From contig CAOKXF010000001.1 in the NCBI GenBank assembly GCA_948473335.1, positions 62,001 through 126,000 on the forward strand: 64,000 nucleotides of DNA, given 5' to 3'. Every line of letters begins with the position of its first letter. Position 1 is the first letter of the stretch. The translations under genes were made by a program, and so were the position numbers. Shown here piece by piece: positions 18,700 to 27,806 of the stretch. This DNA comes from an uncultured Clostridium sp. (GTDB lineage: Bacteria; Bacillota; Clostridia; TANB77; CAG-508). The notes beneath the pieces are model-generated. The model had not been told where the DNA came from. It did no database searches and worked only from the letters and a program-made list of their open reading frames with translations.

Positions 18700-19653
18700 A
18701 TGGATAAGAAAAAAGTTGTAATATTAGGAGGAGGAACAGGTTCATCAAGAATCCTAATGAGTTTAAAAGACTTACCAATAGACATAACAGCAGTAGTAAC
18801 TGTGTCAGATAATGGACGTAGTACAGGAAGGTTAAGACAGGAATTTTCAATTCCAGCAGTAGGAGATATAAGAAAAGTATTAAGTAATTTATCAACATTA
18901 CCAGATGAAGTAAAAGAAGTAATGGAATCAAGATTATCAACTAATAATGATAGTTTAAATAGTCATGCAATAGGAAATTTAATATTAACATCATTATTTA
19001 AAAGTACAAATAGTTTAAAAGTAAGTATAGAAAGATTAAGTACGTTATTACAAGTAAAACATACAGTTTTACCATTATCAGAAGATAATTTAACATTGAT
19101 AGGAGAAACAATAGATGGAGAAATAATTGAGGGAGAAGAACAAATAACAACATCAAATAAAAAATATAAAAGAATAGGATATAAAGAGGAACCACATGTA
19201 TTACCAGAGGTTATAGAAAAAATAGAAAATGCAGATTTGGTAATAATAAGTTTAGGTAGTTTATACACAAGTATATTACCACATTTAACATGTAAAGAAA
19301 TCATAAAAGCAATAAATACAACACCAGCTAAAGTAATGTATGTATGTAACGCAATGACACAACCAGGAGAAACAGATGGTTTTGGTGTTAGTGATCATGT
19401 AAACACATTAGAAAAATATATTGGAAAAAATACAATAGATGTAGTAATTGCAAGTAATACAAAAATTGATGAAGATATGTTAAGAAAATATGAAACTAAA
19501 GAACAAAAAGACCAAGTTATTATAGATTATGAAAATTTGAAAGATGTACATTACGAAGTAATAGAAAGTGATTTACTAACAACAAAAGAAGGAAAAATAA
19601 CACATAATAGTTTAAAATTAAGTTCAGTAATATTTTCATATTTAAATAGATAA
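18700..19653 (+). CDS. yvcK: YvcK/CofD-like UDP-sugar-binding factor
   Basis: Member of the UPF0052/CofD-like family. In Bacillus subtilis YvcK binds UDP-GlcNAc and is needed for growth on gluconeogenic carbon and for normal cell-wall synthesis. The 317-aa protein has GGGTGSS at 10-16, VSDNGRSTGRLR, AVGDIRKVL and SHAIGNL, all typical. It usually lies between yvcJ/rapZ and whiA; here neither neighbour is present and whiA is 35 kb away. AAAGGAATG precedes the ATG. The link with glycan synthesis in this window is suggestive only. Confidence 0.93.
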   Translation: MDKKKVVILGGGTGSSRILMSLKDLPIDITAVVTVSDNGRSTGRLRQEFSIPAVGDIRKVLSNLSTLPDEVKEVMESRLSTNNDSLNSHAIGNLILTSLFKSTNSLKVSIERLSTLLQVKHTVLPLSEDNLTLIGETIDGEIIEGEEQITTSNKKYKRIGYKEEPHVLPEVIEKIENADLVIISLGSLYTSILPHLTCKEIIKAINTTPAKVMYVCNAMTQPGETDGFGVSDHVNTLEKYIGKNTIDVVIASNTKIDEDMLRKYETKEQKDQVIIDYENLKDVHYEVIESDLLTTKEGKITHNSLKLSSVIFSYLNR

Positions 19654-19662
19654 TGCTATAAT
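19634..19662 (+). promoter_or_regulatory. Possible promoter for the VirD4-like gene
   Basis: TATAAT (19657-19662) lies just past the yvcK stop, with TTTCAT or TTTTCA about 17-18 nt upstream. The -10 is perfect and the -35 weak. Confidence 0.45.
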
Positions 19663-19679
19663 AGTACAAAAGTGAAAAT

Positions 19680-19883
19680 GTGAAAATAATTAACTTATCA
19701 GCAATATATAAAATATTTATGCATTATGTATTAGATGTACTATTTGGTGTGATTTTAAGTTATATAAATGCAATTACAGTACGCTATGGAAACAATAAAT
19801 ATCGAAAAATACGATTTTCTTGGCTAAACTACTTGTTTTTTTTGCGATTTTGTAAGATAATATATAAGAGAAGAAAAAATTAA
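19680..19883 (+). CDS. Doubtful small basic protein
   Basis: A 67-aa open frame with a GTG start, a hydrophobic middle (about 10-32) and a very basic tail. There is no ribosome-binding site before the GTG, and codon use (CGC, CGA, ATT, TTT) differs from the adjacent genes. It may be a leader region of the next gene rather than a gene. No family recognised. Confidence 0.2.
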   Translation: MKIINLSAIYKIFMHYVLDVLFGVILSYINAITVRYGNNKYRKIRFSWLNYLFFLRFCKIIYKRRKN

Positions 19884-19896
19884 TGAGGGGAATAAT

Positions 19897-22221
19897 ATGA
19901 ATCTAATAGACAAATTTTTGAAAAAACTAAATACAAATAGAAATACATTTATGACATTCATATTAACATTGCTAACAGTCTATTTCGCAGTAGATAGAAT
20001 CATAGAGATGCTATTTATGATTTTCACAGGAGCATCTCTTGCATATTGGGGACCTATAAAATATACTTTAGTACTTGCATGTCCAACATTTGCATTCCTA
20101 TTTTCAGGAAATTCAGCATTTGCATCATCTAAGAAACAAAAAGTAACATTATTTTATACATATTTAATAGGTTTGTATGTAATAGCTGTTTCAATGTTTA
20201 CGCAATGGCTTAATTTAGGATGTTGGTCTTTCTTTATATCAGTTCCTAATTATGTAGGAATTGCAGAAAACTTTAAAGATTTGATTTTACCAGCATTTCG
20301 TGCTATATCTGTATATTTACCACTTGTAACAGTAATGCCATTTATAAAATGGATAATACTTAGCTTAGACGATAGTACTGAAATAAAACGTTCTATATGG
20401 GATTATAGAGGAATAGACTTATCTGACAAAACAAAAGGACATGGAATATATACTTGTGATGTTGACTTATTTAAAGATGCAGAATCAGGGAAAACAGTAA
20501 CATTTGCAGAAGCAAAAAGATTTCAAGCATTACTTGTATGTGGAGGTTCTGGTAGTGGAAAAACATCACTGGTATTTGAACCATTTATAGCAAAAGATTT
20601 AGAGAAAAAACTATTTTTCTTTAATATATCAAAGGAAATGGGATATACAGCATTAAAAACAGGATTAGCAACATTAAATTGCCCATATGACAATGAATAC
20701 ATAAATGAAAACTTTTCTTTAAATATGTTAGTACCAATAGCATCAAAAGAAAATTTATATAAAACATATATGAAAAAAATGCTATTATCAACAGCACCAT
20801 ATATATATAGAAATTTAGGTTTATCATATATAGCACCAGATGATGAAACCATTACAAATATAGAAAAGATTTGCAAAAATTTCAAACTAAAATACAATAT
20901 AATAGATCCATCAAATCCAAATTCTGTAGGAATGAATCCATTTGTATATAAAGATATATCAAAAATAGCAAGTACAATAAATTCAGTTATAAGAGAAATT
21001 TATCTTGCTTCACATATAGAAGAATCAGAAGAAATACGTGCTGATGATGAGGACGTAACAGTACAAGCAATAGAAAATATATCAATGCTATTAAAAGAAA
21101 TGTATCCTAGAATGAACCAGGGAAATTTACCAAACTTAGAGGATATGTTGAAAGTATTAACAAACTTTGATTTAGCAGAGAAAATGTGTAGGGTATTAGA
21201 AGCAGATGAGCATTTAGCAGAAGAATATGCAGTAATGTTATCATATTTTAAAAGAAATTTTTATAAAGATGGAAAAGGAAGAGAACAAGCTGAAGAAAAA
21301 TTGTCATTCCTTGCAACACAATTAGACAAGCTAATACGTTTACCAGGAATAAAAGCGACTCTTTGTAATAGACATAATAATGTGGATTTTGATAAAGCAC
21401 TTGAAGAGGGACAAATAAATTTAGTATGTACAAGAAGAGGAGATTTAGGAGCTTCAAGTCACAAGGCATTTGGCTTATTCTATATAATAGCAATGCAAAG
21501 TGCAGTTTTAAGTAGACCAGGAAGTGAAACTACAAGAATACCACATTTCTTATATATAGATGAATTCCCAGAATTCTTATGTCGTTCAATAGATACAATA
21601 TTTACAATGTATAGAAAATATAGAGTAGGTGCAATAGTAGCAATACAAAGTATATCACAATTAGCAGTTACAAATTCAAAATTAAATTTACAAAAAACAA
21701 TATTATCTAACTGCGCAAATAAAATATTCACAGGAAATGCTGAAATAGACGAAATACAATGGTGGTCAAATGAATTTGGAAAAAGAAGAAAATGGGTATA
21801 TTCAAGTTCTATGGATATGTCTAAACTTGAATACGAATCTAAAGTTTCAGGAGTAAAATGGGATTGGGAATTATACTTCCCACTTGGAAAATTACAATAT
21901 TTATCAATTACTTCTTGTGGATATTCAATTAGAGATGATAATAATAGACCAATGGTAGGAGAAGGTAAACTAAAACCAATAAGTGCAAAATGTAAAGAAG
22001 AGCAAATACCAAAAGTATACAACTTTACCAAATTCATGCAAGGAGGAAATCAAAATTTAAATGATGATGGCAATAATAAAAAGCATAAATTCAAGCCAGA
22101 AAATATTAATTTTGATAATATAGATACTGAAATAGATCCAATTCAAACAGACTCTAACCTACTATTTGATAATCAAGATGCAATTGTAGTGGATTTTAAG
22201 AAAAAATCAGAAGACCAATAA
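19897..22221 (+). CDS. VirD4/TraG-type coupling ATPase, solitary
   Basis: The 774-aa protein has an N-terminal region with about four membrane helices (roughly 18-40, 50-70, 83-105, 135-160). A cytoplasmic ATPase follows: Walker A GGSGSGKT (about 214-221), Walker B FLYIDEFPEF (about 549-558) and the VAIQSISQL motif (about 579-587) found in type IV coupling proteins. The all-alpha insertion lies between Walker A and B. The C-terminal 60 residues are polar and acidic, which may recruit substrate. In known systems such ATPases feed DNA or protein to a type IV secretion channel. No relaxase, VirB4 or other conjugation gene is present in the window. GAGGGG lies before ATG. Confidence 0.85.
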   Translation: MNLIDKFLKKLNTNRNTFMTFILTLLTVYFAVDRIIEMLFMIFTGASLAYWGPIKYTLVLACPTFAFLFSGNSAFASSKKQKVTLFYTYLIGLYVIAVSMFTQWLNLGCWSFFISVPNYVGIAENFKDLILPAFRAISVYLPLVTVMPFIKWIILSLDDSTEIKRSIWDYRGIDLSDKTKGHGIYTCDVDLFKDAESGKTVTFAEAKRFQALLVCGGSGSGKTSLVFEPFIAKDLEKKLFFFNISKEMGYTALKTGLATLNCPYDNEYINENFSLNMLVPIASKENLYKTYMKKMLLSTAPYIYRNLGLSYIAPDDETITNIEKICKNFKLKYNIIDPSNPNSVGMNPFVYKDISKIASTINSVIREIYLASHIEESEEIRADDEDVTVQAIENISMLLKEMYPRMNQGNLPNLEDMLKVLTNFDLAEKMCRVLEADEHLAEEYAVMLSYFKRNFYKDGKGREQAEEKLSFLATQLDKLIRLPGIKATLCNRHNNVDFDKALEEGQINLVCTRRGDLGASSHKAFGLFYIIAMQSAVLSRPGSETTRIPHFLYIDEFPEFLCRSIDTIFTMYRKYRVGAIVAIQSISQLAVTNSKLNLQKTILSNCANKIFTGNAEIDEIQWWSNEFGKRRKWVYSSSMDMSKLEYESKVSGVKWDWELYFPLGKLQYLSITSCGYSIRDDNNRPMVGEGKLKPISAKCKEEQIPKVYNFTKFMQGGNQNLNDDGNNKKHKFKPENINFDNIDTEIDPIQTDSNLLFDNQDAIVVDFKKKSEDQ

Positions 22222-22241
22222 TTAGAAGATGTAATTAAAAG

Positions 22242-22281
22242 TGAGCGTTAATGAAATTAGAGATTTCATTAATGCTCATTT
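22242..22281. terminator. Bidirectional terminator between the VirD4-like gene and the phosphate transporter
   Basis: TGAGCGTTAATGAAAT (22242-22257) pairs with ATTTCATTAATGCTCA (22263-22278) with a 5-nt loop and one G-T pair, then TTT on + and AAAA on the other side. The converging genes end on either side. Confidence 0.8.
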
Positions 22282-22359
22282 ACATAAATAATATATAAAT
22301 TTATTACATAATGTGATATTTCATAGTAAAGAATAGATAATAAAATACAATATATAAAG

Positions 22360-23352
22360 TTATAAGAATAAGAATTTAATTAATTTAGTAAAGAAGAATG
22401 AGATAATACCACAAATAGGGAAAGTAAAAATCCATGCTTTAAAAATATTGAAAACATTACTTTTATTAATCTTATCATTATAATATTTACCAATAGAAAC
22501 TATAGACATAGTTTTTACATGAGTAGTACTAACAGGCAAACCAGTTAGACTTGCAAATAATAATGTACTTGCAGAAGAAATATCACTAATAAGAGCTTTT
22601 TTATTATCAATTCTAATTATATTATTACCAATATTTTCCACAATACTTTTCCCACCAATTGAAATACCAATTCCCATAATAATAGCGACTAAAAATATAA
22701 TATGATTAGACTCAAGATTAAATATAGATATATTAGAACTTCTCAAAATATTAGAAAAAATAAAAATAATTCCTATAAATTTTTGACCATCCTGAGCACC
22801 ATGCATAAAAGACATTGAACAACATCCTATTAATTGATAAAACTTCATCAACTTAATTGGGATATGTGATATTTTTTTACTTAAAATTTTTATTATAAAA
22901 TGGGTAATAAAGTGAGTTCCTATAATGGACCATAATAAGCCTATTATTACATTTTTCCATTCATACCAATTTATAACATTTATGCTATATAAAGCTAAAG
23001 AGGCACCAGTAATTCCAGCAATAAGACCATGAGTTTCACTTGTAGGAATTCCAAATCTCATGGCGACAAAAGCAAATATTATTACAGATAGCATGCCAGA
23101 AGATAGACTAATAATACCATAAATTCCATCATTTAAGTTTAGCATAGAGCTAATACAATTTGCTACAGAAATATTAATATAACTCATAATTATAATACCA
23201 AGAACATTAAAAAATGAGCTTAATAAAGCAGCCTTTTTGAAACTTAATGTTTTGCTTCCAACTAATGTTGCAATAGCATTAGGGGCATCGGTTATTGCAT
23301 TTACCAGAATTAATAATACTATTATTAAAAATGTAAATATATAAAATGCCAT
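22360..23352 (-). CDS. PiT-family inorganic phosphate transporter
   Basis: Low-affinity phosphate or metal-phosphate symporter in the membrane. The 330-aa protein shows the duplicated PiT pattern: NAITDAPNAIAT near the start (a variant of G-x-N-D-x-x-N-A) and SLTGLPVSTTHVKT near the C-terminus. GIPTSETHGLIAG is the matching motif of the first half, and SFMHGAQDGQKFIG the central one. About ten helices are seen. I choose ATG 23352; GTG 23367 overlaps the AAAGGTG ribosome-binding site. No PhoU-like gene adjoins it, although PiT genes often have one. Confidence 0.88.
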   Translation of the reverse strand: MAFYIFTFLIIVLLILVNAITDAPNAIATLVGSKTLSFKKAALLSSFFNVLGIIIMSYINISVANCISSMLNLNDGIYGIISLSSGMLSVIIFAFVAMRFGIPTSETHGLIAGITGASLALYSINVINWYEWKNVIIGLLWSIIGTHFITHFIIKILSKKISHIPIKLMKFYQLIGCCSMSFMHGAQDGQKFIGIIFIFSNILRSSNISIFNLESNHIIFLVAIIMGIGISIGGKSIVENIGNNIIRIDNKKALISDISSASTLLFASLTGLPVSTTHVKTMSIVSIGKYYNDKINKSNVFNIFKAWIFTFPICGIISFFFTKLIKFLFL

Positions 23353-23412
23353 TTCGCAAATGAACACCTTTCTTATATTATTGGAAAGTCATCACATGAA
23401 ATTTTTTGTTTA

Positions 23413-23470
23413 TAGCTTGTTTACTAATGGGCACATATCTGTGCCTATTAGTAAACAAGCTATTTTTTTT
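23413..23470. terminator. Palindromic repeat A5, terminator after spoIIID
   Basis: TAGCTTGTTTACTAATGGGC (from 23413) pairs over 23 bp with the segment ending at 23462 (GTAAACAAGCTA), with a T-run on both strands. It separates spoIIID from the phosphate transporter gene. The core is the repeat A palindrome found also near rho, clpE and ctsR. Confidence 0.85.
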
Positions 23471-23584
23471 GAATTATAAAAAAGTAATTCATGAAAGAGT
23501 GATGAAGTTCCTTAGAAAATTTGATTACAGTTTTTTATACTCTGGGAAAGTCATAATGGCATAATGGCTTTCTATAGGGTATAA

Positions 23585-23845
23585 TTATGGATTTTTATTG
23601 TGACTGTATTTCAATTTAGTGGCTAGACCACCACGTATATGACGTTCAGCTTTATTTTCGTCAAGAATTTCTCTAACTTCATGAGCTAAACCAGGGTTTA
23701 TTTTTAATAATCTATCAGATACGTCTTTATGTACTGTACTTTTACTTACTCCAAATTTTAGAGCTGCTCCTCTTACAGTGTCTTTTGTATTTATTATATA
23801 ATGAGCTAATTCTACTGCTCTTTCTTCTATTGATATACCTTTCAT
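23585..23845 (-). CDS. spoIIID: Sporulation transcription factor SpoIIID
   Basis: Mother-cell DNA-binding regulator that acts between the sigma-E and sigma-K stages. The 86-aa protein matches the family in length and sequence: ERAVELAHYIINTKDTVR, then the helix-turn-helix GAALKFGVSKSTVHKDVSDRL, then a basic tail GGLATKLKY. GGAGG precedes the ATG on the minus strand. It is one of several genes here that mark an endospore former. It has its own terminator (repeat A5) downstream. Confidence 0.97.
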   Translation of the reverse strand: MKGISIEERAVELAHYIINTKDTVRGAALKFGVSKSTVHKDVSDRLLKINPGLAHEVREILDENKAERHIRGGLATKLKYSHNKNP

Positions 23846-23962
23846 ACATAAAAACCTCCATATTGAATACTTTGTTTAATTGTATTCTTTAGGTACTTGT
23901 ATTAGAACAAAAGGGGTTTTATTTATTTGAAAACAGCTCTATGACAACTTTTACATTTAATG

Positions 23963-23991
23963 TTGCAAAAATCTGCGATTTATGATATATA
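23963..23991 (+). promoter_or_regulatory. Probable promoter for rpiB
   Basis: TTGCAA (23963-23968), 17 nt, TATATA (23986-23991). A reasonable sigma-A match with a 60-nt leader. Confidence 0.5.
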
Positions 23992-24052
23992 TAATAAGAA
24001 TAAGAGAATAAAAGACATATACAAAATAAAAATGTAGAAAAGAGGTAAACAT

Positions 24053-24499
24053 ATGATAGCAATTGGTTGTGATCATGGGGGATACAAATTAAAAGAAGAA
24101 ATAAAGAAATATTTAGAAGAAAAAGGAATTGAATACAAAGACTATGGAACAAATAATGAAGAAAGAACAGACTATCCAATATATGCATCAAAAGTAGCAA
24201 AAGCAGTAGTAGACAAAGAATGTGAAAAAGGAATACTACTATGTAGGTCAGGACATGGGATGACAGTAGTAGCAAACAAATTTAAAGGAATAAGAGCAGC
24301 GACGTTAGACAGTGAAGAAATAGCAAAATTTGCAAAATCAGATGATGATATAAATGTAATAACATTAGGAGGAGACTACTTAACAATAAATGAAGCAATA
24401 TGCATAATAAGGACTTGGCTAGGAACAGAATTTAAAGGTGGAAGATATAAAGAAAGACTAGATATGATAGAAAAAATAGAAAATGATAACATGAAATAA
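24053..24499 (+). CDS. rpiB: Ribose-5-phosphate isomerase B
   Basis: Interconverts ribose-5-phosphate and ribulose-5-phosphate (or a related sugar phosphate). The 148-aa protein has the RpiB/LacA fold: IAIGCDHGGYKLKEEI at the start, the DYPIYASKVAKAV segment, the active-site cysteine at about residue 64 and the HGMTVVANK loop, then VITLGGDYL. In the usual motif the cysteine is followed by GTG(I)G; here it is CRSGHG, so the anion-holding loop is changed. It could act on a related sugar phosphate. It lies 14 nt before the WecA-rubredoxin gene, so it is in the same operon. Confidence 0.9.
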   Translation: MIAIGCDHGGYKLKEEIKKYLEEKGIEYKDYGTNNEERTDYPIYASKVAKAVVDKECEKGILLCRSGHGMTVVANKFKGIRAATLDSEEIAKFAKSDDDINVITLGGDYLTINEAICIIRTWLGTEFKGGRYKERLDMIEKIENDNMK

Positions 24500-24513
24500 T
24501 TGGAGGTCTTTAT

Positions 24514-25752
24514 ATGTGGGGAAATATAGCAATAGGATTTTTCATAGCATTTATAGTAACAATGATGGCAACACCATATACGATAAAAATTGCAAAAAAG
24601 ATAGGAGCTGTTGATGTACCAAAAGACCAAAGAAGGATGCATACAAGACAAATGCCCAAATTTGGAGGACCAGCAGTAATATTAGGAGTAATAGTATCAG
24701 TAATATACTTAATAATAATAATTAGTATAGAAGGAAATATAAATTTATTTACAGAAGAAAATTATGGAAAAAAATTAATAGGAATGCTTTTAGGAACAAT
24801 AGTAATAGCAATAGTAGGAATGTTAGATGACATAAAAAATATAAAGCCAGTGACAAAGCTATTAGGTCAATTGATAGCAGCAAGTATTGTAATAGCATTT
24901 GGAATAAAAATAGAACATATAACTATACCATTTCTATATCAAATAGGATTAAGTGAGGCATTTTCAGTATTATTAACAGCAGTATGGATAGTAGGAATAA
25001 CAAATGCAATAAATTTAATAGATGGGTTAGATGGATTATCATCAGGAATAACCTTAATATCGTGCATATCATTATTAATAATATTTTTATTAAATGGATC
25101 ACCAATATTAGCAATAATACTAGTAAGTGCATTAATAGGAGCATTAGTAGGATTTTTGCCATTTAATTTTGCACCAGCAAAAACATTTATAGGAGATACA
25201 GGTTCAAATTTTTTAGGATTTATGCTAGCAATAATATCAATTGTAGGAGTAGCAAAAACATATACAATTGCAGTAATAGTCTTACCAGTAATAGTATTAG
25301 GATTTCCAATATTTGATGTATTGTGTGCAATAGTAAGAAGAATAATAAAAGGAAAATCAATAAAAGCAGTTTTTATGGCAGATAAAGGGCATTTACACCA
25401 TAGATTAGTAGCAAAAGGATTTAGTCAGAAACAAGCAGTATTAATATTATATGGACTAAGTGCAGCATTTGGAATGTTTGCAGTAATATTATTTGATAGT
25501 GGAATATGGAAAGCAGTATCATTTTTATTAATGGTTGCTGTCGCAGTAGCTGTAGGATATAAAAACTTTTTTAAAGACAAAAAAGCGGACAATGCAAAAT
25601 ACGAGTGCATTGTATGTAAATATATATATAATCCAAAAGTTGGAAATGAAAGAAATGGAATAAAACCAGGAACAACTTTTAGTGAATTACCAGAAGAATG
25701 GGTATGCCCAGTATGTGGAGAGAGAAAAGACATGTTTGAGAGAAGTGAATAA
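24514..25752 (+). CDS. WecA/TagO-like undecaprenyl-phosphate sugar-1-phosphate transferase fused to rubredoxin
   Basis: Starts surface glycan synthesis by moving HexNAc-1-phosphate from UDP-sugar to undecaprenyl phosphate. Of 412 aa, the first 350 form about eleven helices with all family motifs: D105-D106 (GMLDDIKN), NAINLIDGLDG (164-174), FIGDTGSN (about 226-233) and the GHLHHRL loop (about 291-297). After a short lysine-rich linker comes a complete rubredoxin domain (about 362-412) with Cys365, 368, 398 and 401 in CIVC and CPVC, the Tyr/Trp core (YIYNP, EEWVCP) and PGTTF. The fused part keeps the full length of free rubredoxin and would face the cytoplasm if it follows an even number of cytoplasm-returning helices. 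GGAGG precedes ATG. Followed by a GT2 gene. Confidence 0.92.
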   Translation: MWGNIAIGFFIAFIVTMMATPYTIKIAKKIGAVDVPKDQRRMHTRQMPKFGGPAVILGVIVSVIYLIIIISIEGNINLFTEENYGKKLIGMLLGTIVIAIVGMLDDIKNIKPVTKLLGQLIAASIVIAFGIKIEHITIPFLYQIGLSEAFSVLLTAVWIVGITNAINLIDGLDGLSSGITLISCISLLIIFLLNGSPILAIILVSALIGALVGFLPFNFAPAKTFIGDTGSNFLGFMLAIISIVGVAKTYTIAVIVLPVIVLGFPIFDVLCAIVRRIIKGKSIKAVFMADKGHLHHRLVAKGFSQKQAVLILYGLSAAFGMFAVILFDSGIWKAVSFLLMVAVAVAVGYKNFFKDKKADNAKYECIVCKYIYNPKVGNERNGIKPGTTFSELPEEWVCPVCGERKDMFERSE

Positions 25753-25768
25753 AAGGAGAGAATAAATA

Positions 25769-26845
25769 ATGGAAAAAAACAAAATATCTATAATAGTACC
25801 TGTATATAATGCAGAAAAATATGTAGCAAAATCAATAGAATCATTAATGGTACAAACATTAAAAGAAATAGAAATAATATTAGTAGATGATGGAGCAAAA
25901 GATAATTCAGGAGCTATATGTGACGAATATGCAAAAAAGGATGAAAGAATAGTTGTCATACATAAGGAAAATGGAGGACTAGCAGATGCACGAAATGCAG
26001 GAATGAAAGTAGCCACAGGAAAATATATAATGTTTTTAGATGCAGATGATTTATTTGAAACAGATTCATGTGAAAATATGTATAATATGATAGAAAAAAC
26101 AAAATCAGACTATGTAATAGGAAATTACAGAATGATAGAAGAAGATGGGACAAGATATAAAAATCCAGCATTTGATGTAGAGAAATTTCAAGAATTCGAA
26201 ATAGATAAAAATGATTTTATAAAATCATTTTTCATAATGAATTCAACAGCATGGAACAAAATATATAAAACACAATTTTTATTAGATAATGATATAACAT
26301 TTAAAGTACCATCTCCATCAGAAGATGACTATTTTACATCAATGTGTTATATAAAAGGAAAAAAAGGATATTACACATCAAAGGTAATATATTTGTATAG
26401 AAATTGTCCAAATTCAATATCAAAAAGCTGTTCATTAAAGTATTTTAAAGGAATTAATTATGCCTATGCAACAACATATAAAAGTTTTAAAGACAATAAT
26501 GAAATAAATTTCTACAGATATGCCTATGCAAAGAAAAATGCATACTTAGTATGCCAATTAATTGATTCAGAGATGGTAACTGATGAAGAAAAGATAGAAT
26601 GCTTAAAAGACTTTAAATGGTATTTTGATTTAAGCAATGAATTAAAAATAAATACAGTACATGAATCACTAAGAGAAGTAATGAAACTAATAAAAGAACA
26701 AGATTATGAGAATGCAATAATAGAAATGAATAAATTGAAGGAATATAGAAAAGGTTTACCAGATAATGTAAAAAAGAGAATGTCTTTTCCAACAGCAGAA
26801 AACTATGCAGAAATGGGAAAATATGATAGTGAATTTAAAAAATAA
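25769..26845 (+). CDS. GT2-family glycosyltransferase
   Basis: A 358-aa GT-A transferase. Features: IIVPVYNAEKYVAKSI, VDDGAKDNSG (about 37-46; the usual DGSxD serine is Ala), ENGGLADARNAG, and the metal-binding LDADDLF (about 89-95). The C-terminal 120 residues are charged and helical, longer than in the two GT2 genes at the left end. AAAGGAG lies before ATG. It follows the WecA-like gene by 16 nt, so it may add the second sugar to the lipid-linked acceptor. Donor and acceptor unknown. Confidence 0.9.
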   Translation: MEKNKISIIVPVYNAEKYVAKSIESLMVQTLKEIEIILVDDGAKDNSGAICDEYAKKDERIVVIHKENGGLADARNAGMKVATGKYIMFLDADDLFETDSCENMYNMIEKTKSDYVIGNYRMIEEDGTRYKNPAFDVEKFQEFEIDKNDFIKSFFIMNSTAWNKIYKTQFLLDNDITFKVPSPSEDDYFTSMCYIKGKKGYYTSKVIYLYRNCPNSISKSCSLKYFKGINYAYATTYKSFKDNNEINFYRYAYAKKNAYLVCQLIDSEMVTDEEKIECLKDFKWYFDLSNELKINTVHESLREVMKLIKEQDYENAIIEMNKLKEYRKGLPDNVKKRMSFPTAENYAEMGKYDSEFKK

Positions 26846-26898
26846 TATAGTTAAAGGATGTTAAAAAATAATAAAAACTAATAGAGAAGGGAAAAATA

Positions 26899-27750
26899 AT
26901 GTTTAAATTAAAATATGAGAAAAGGTACCAAAACCAAATATATACAAAATATGATATAACATTTCCAGAAGAAGATTATTATTATTTAGAAGAAAATATA
27001 TTCTGTGTAGCGGATGGAGTAACAAGAGATTTAGTAGGAGGAGAAATAAGACCATATCCACAAACTAAAGAAGAGGCACAATATATAGCAGAACATTATC
27101 CAAACCCGAGTGGAGCATATGAATCTTCTAAGATTATAGCAAATAATTTTATAAAATATATGAAAGCAAATAAAACAAATCAAAGTGAAGCAGCAGTAAA
27201 AGAAGCAATAAGAAAAGCAAATGAAGATGTATGGGAAATAAATAAAAATAGAAATATAGACTATGTAGGAGAAGATTTATATTGCTCTGAAGCAGTAGGA
27301 GGGATAATAACAGAGGAATATTTATATTGTTTTGCTATTGGAGACTGTTATATAAAAATATTTGATAAAGATATAAATGAAATATTTTCAACAGAAAATG
27401 ACCATTTATGGATGGAAGAATTCGAAGAAGAGTATTTAAAAAAAGGAAAATATGATTGGTTTGATCCAAGATCAAGACTTTTAATTAGAGGAGCACTACG
27501 AAATAATTATTTAGTTACATATAATGGAAAAAAAGTAGGATATGGAGCACTAACTGGAGAAGATAGAGCAATGGATTTTGTAAAAATGTATAAAATTCCA
27601 TTAAATGCTACAAAATATATTGTAGCTTATTCTGATGGGTGCATGCCATATTTTGAAAATAAAAAGGAAGCAGAAGAAACATTAAAAAATCCAGATAGGA
27701 TAAAAACTAATGGAAGTGAGAGAACATTAGTAATATATGAGAATACATAA
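26899..27750 (+). CDS. Divergent PP2C-like phosphatase
   Basis: A 283-aa protein whose motifs fall in PP2C order: a short beta strand then FCVADGVTRD (about 35-44), a central GIITEEYLYCFAIGDCYIKIF (about 134-154, the strand-GDS-strand element), and YIVAYSDGCMPYF (about 241-253, the TDG element). The metal-binding aspartates are therefore present. The glycine pair normally after the first DG is replaced by Thr-Arg. It lacks the N-terminal receptor or membrane parts of known Firmicutes PP2Cs. Lying between two glycan enzymes, it may dephosphorylate a glycan enzyme or a kinase, or act on a small molecule. The family call is by pattern only. Confidence 0.65.
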   Translation: MFKLKYEKRYQNQIYTKYDITFPEEDYYYLEENIFCVADGVTRDLVGGEIRPYPQTKEEAQYIAEHYPNPSGAYESSKIIANNFIKYMKANKTNQSEAAVKEAIRKANEDVWEINKNRNIDYVGEDLYCSEAVGGIITEEYLYCFAIGDCYIKIFDKDINEIFSTENDHLWMEEFEEEYLKKGKYDWFDPRSRLLIRGALRNNYLVTYNGKKVGYGALTGEDRAMDFVKMYKIPLNATKYIVAYSDGCMPYFENKKEAEETLKNPDRIKTNGSERTLVIYENT

Positions 27751-27773
27751 AATTCGATATTGTAGAAAGGAGG

Positions 27774-27795
27774 TTGCTAGCATTTAAGCTAGCAA
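27774..27795 (+). promoter_or_regulatory. Hairpin between ribosome-binding site and pyruvyl transferase start
   Basis: AAAGGAGG (27766-27773) is followed at once by TTGCTAGC (27774-27781), loop ATTTAA, and GCTAGCAA (27788-27795), a perfect 8-bp stem. ATG lies 11 nt later at 27807. The unfolded distance would be 33 nt. Confidence 0.65.
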
Positions 27796-27806
27796 TAAAA
27801 GTGAAG

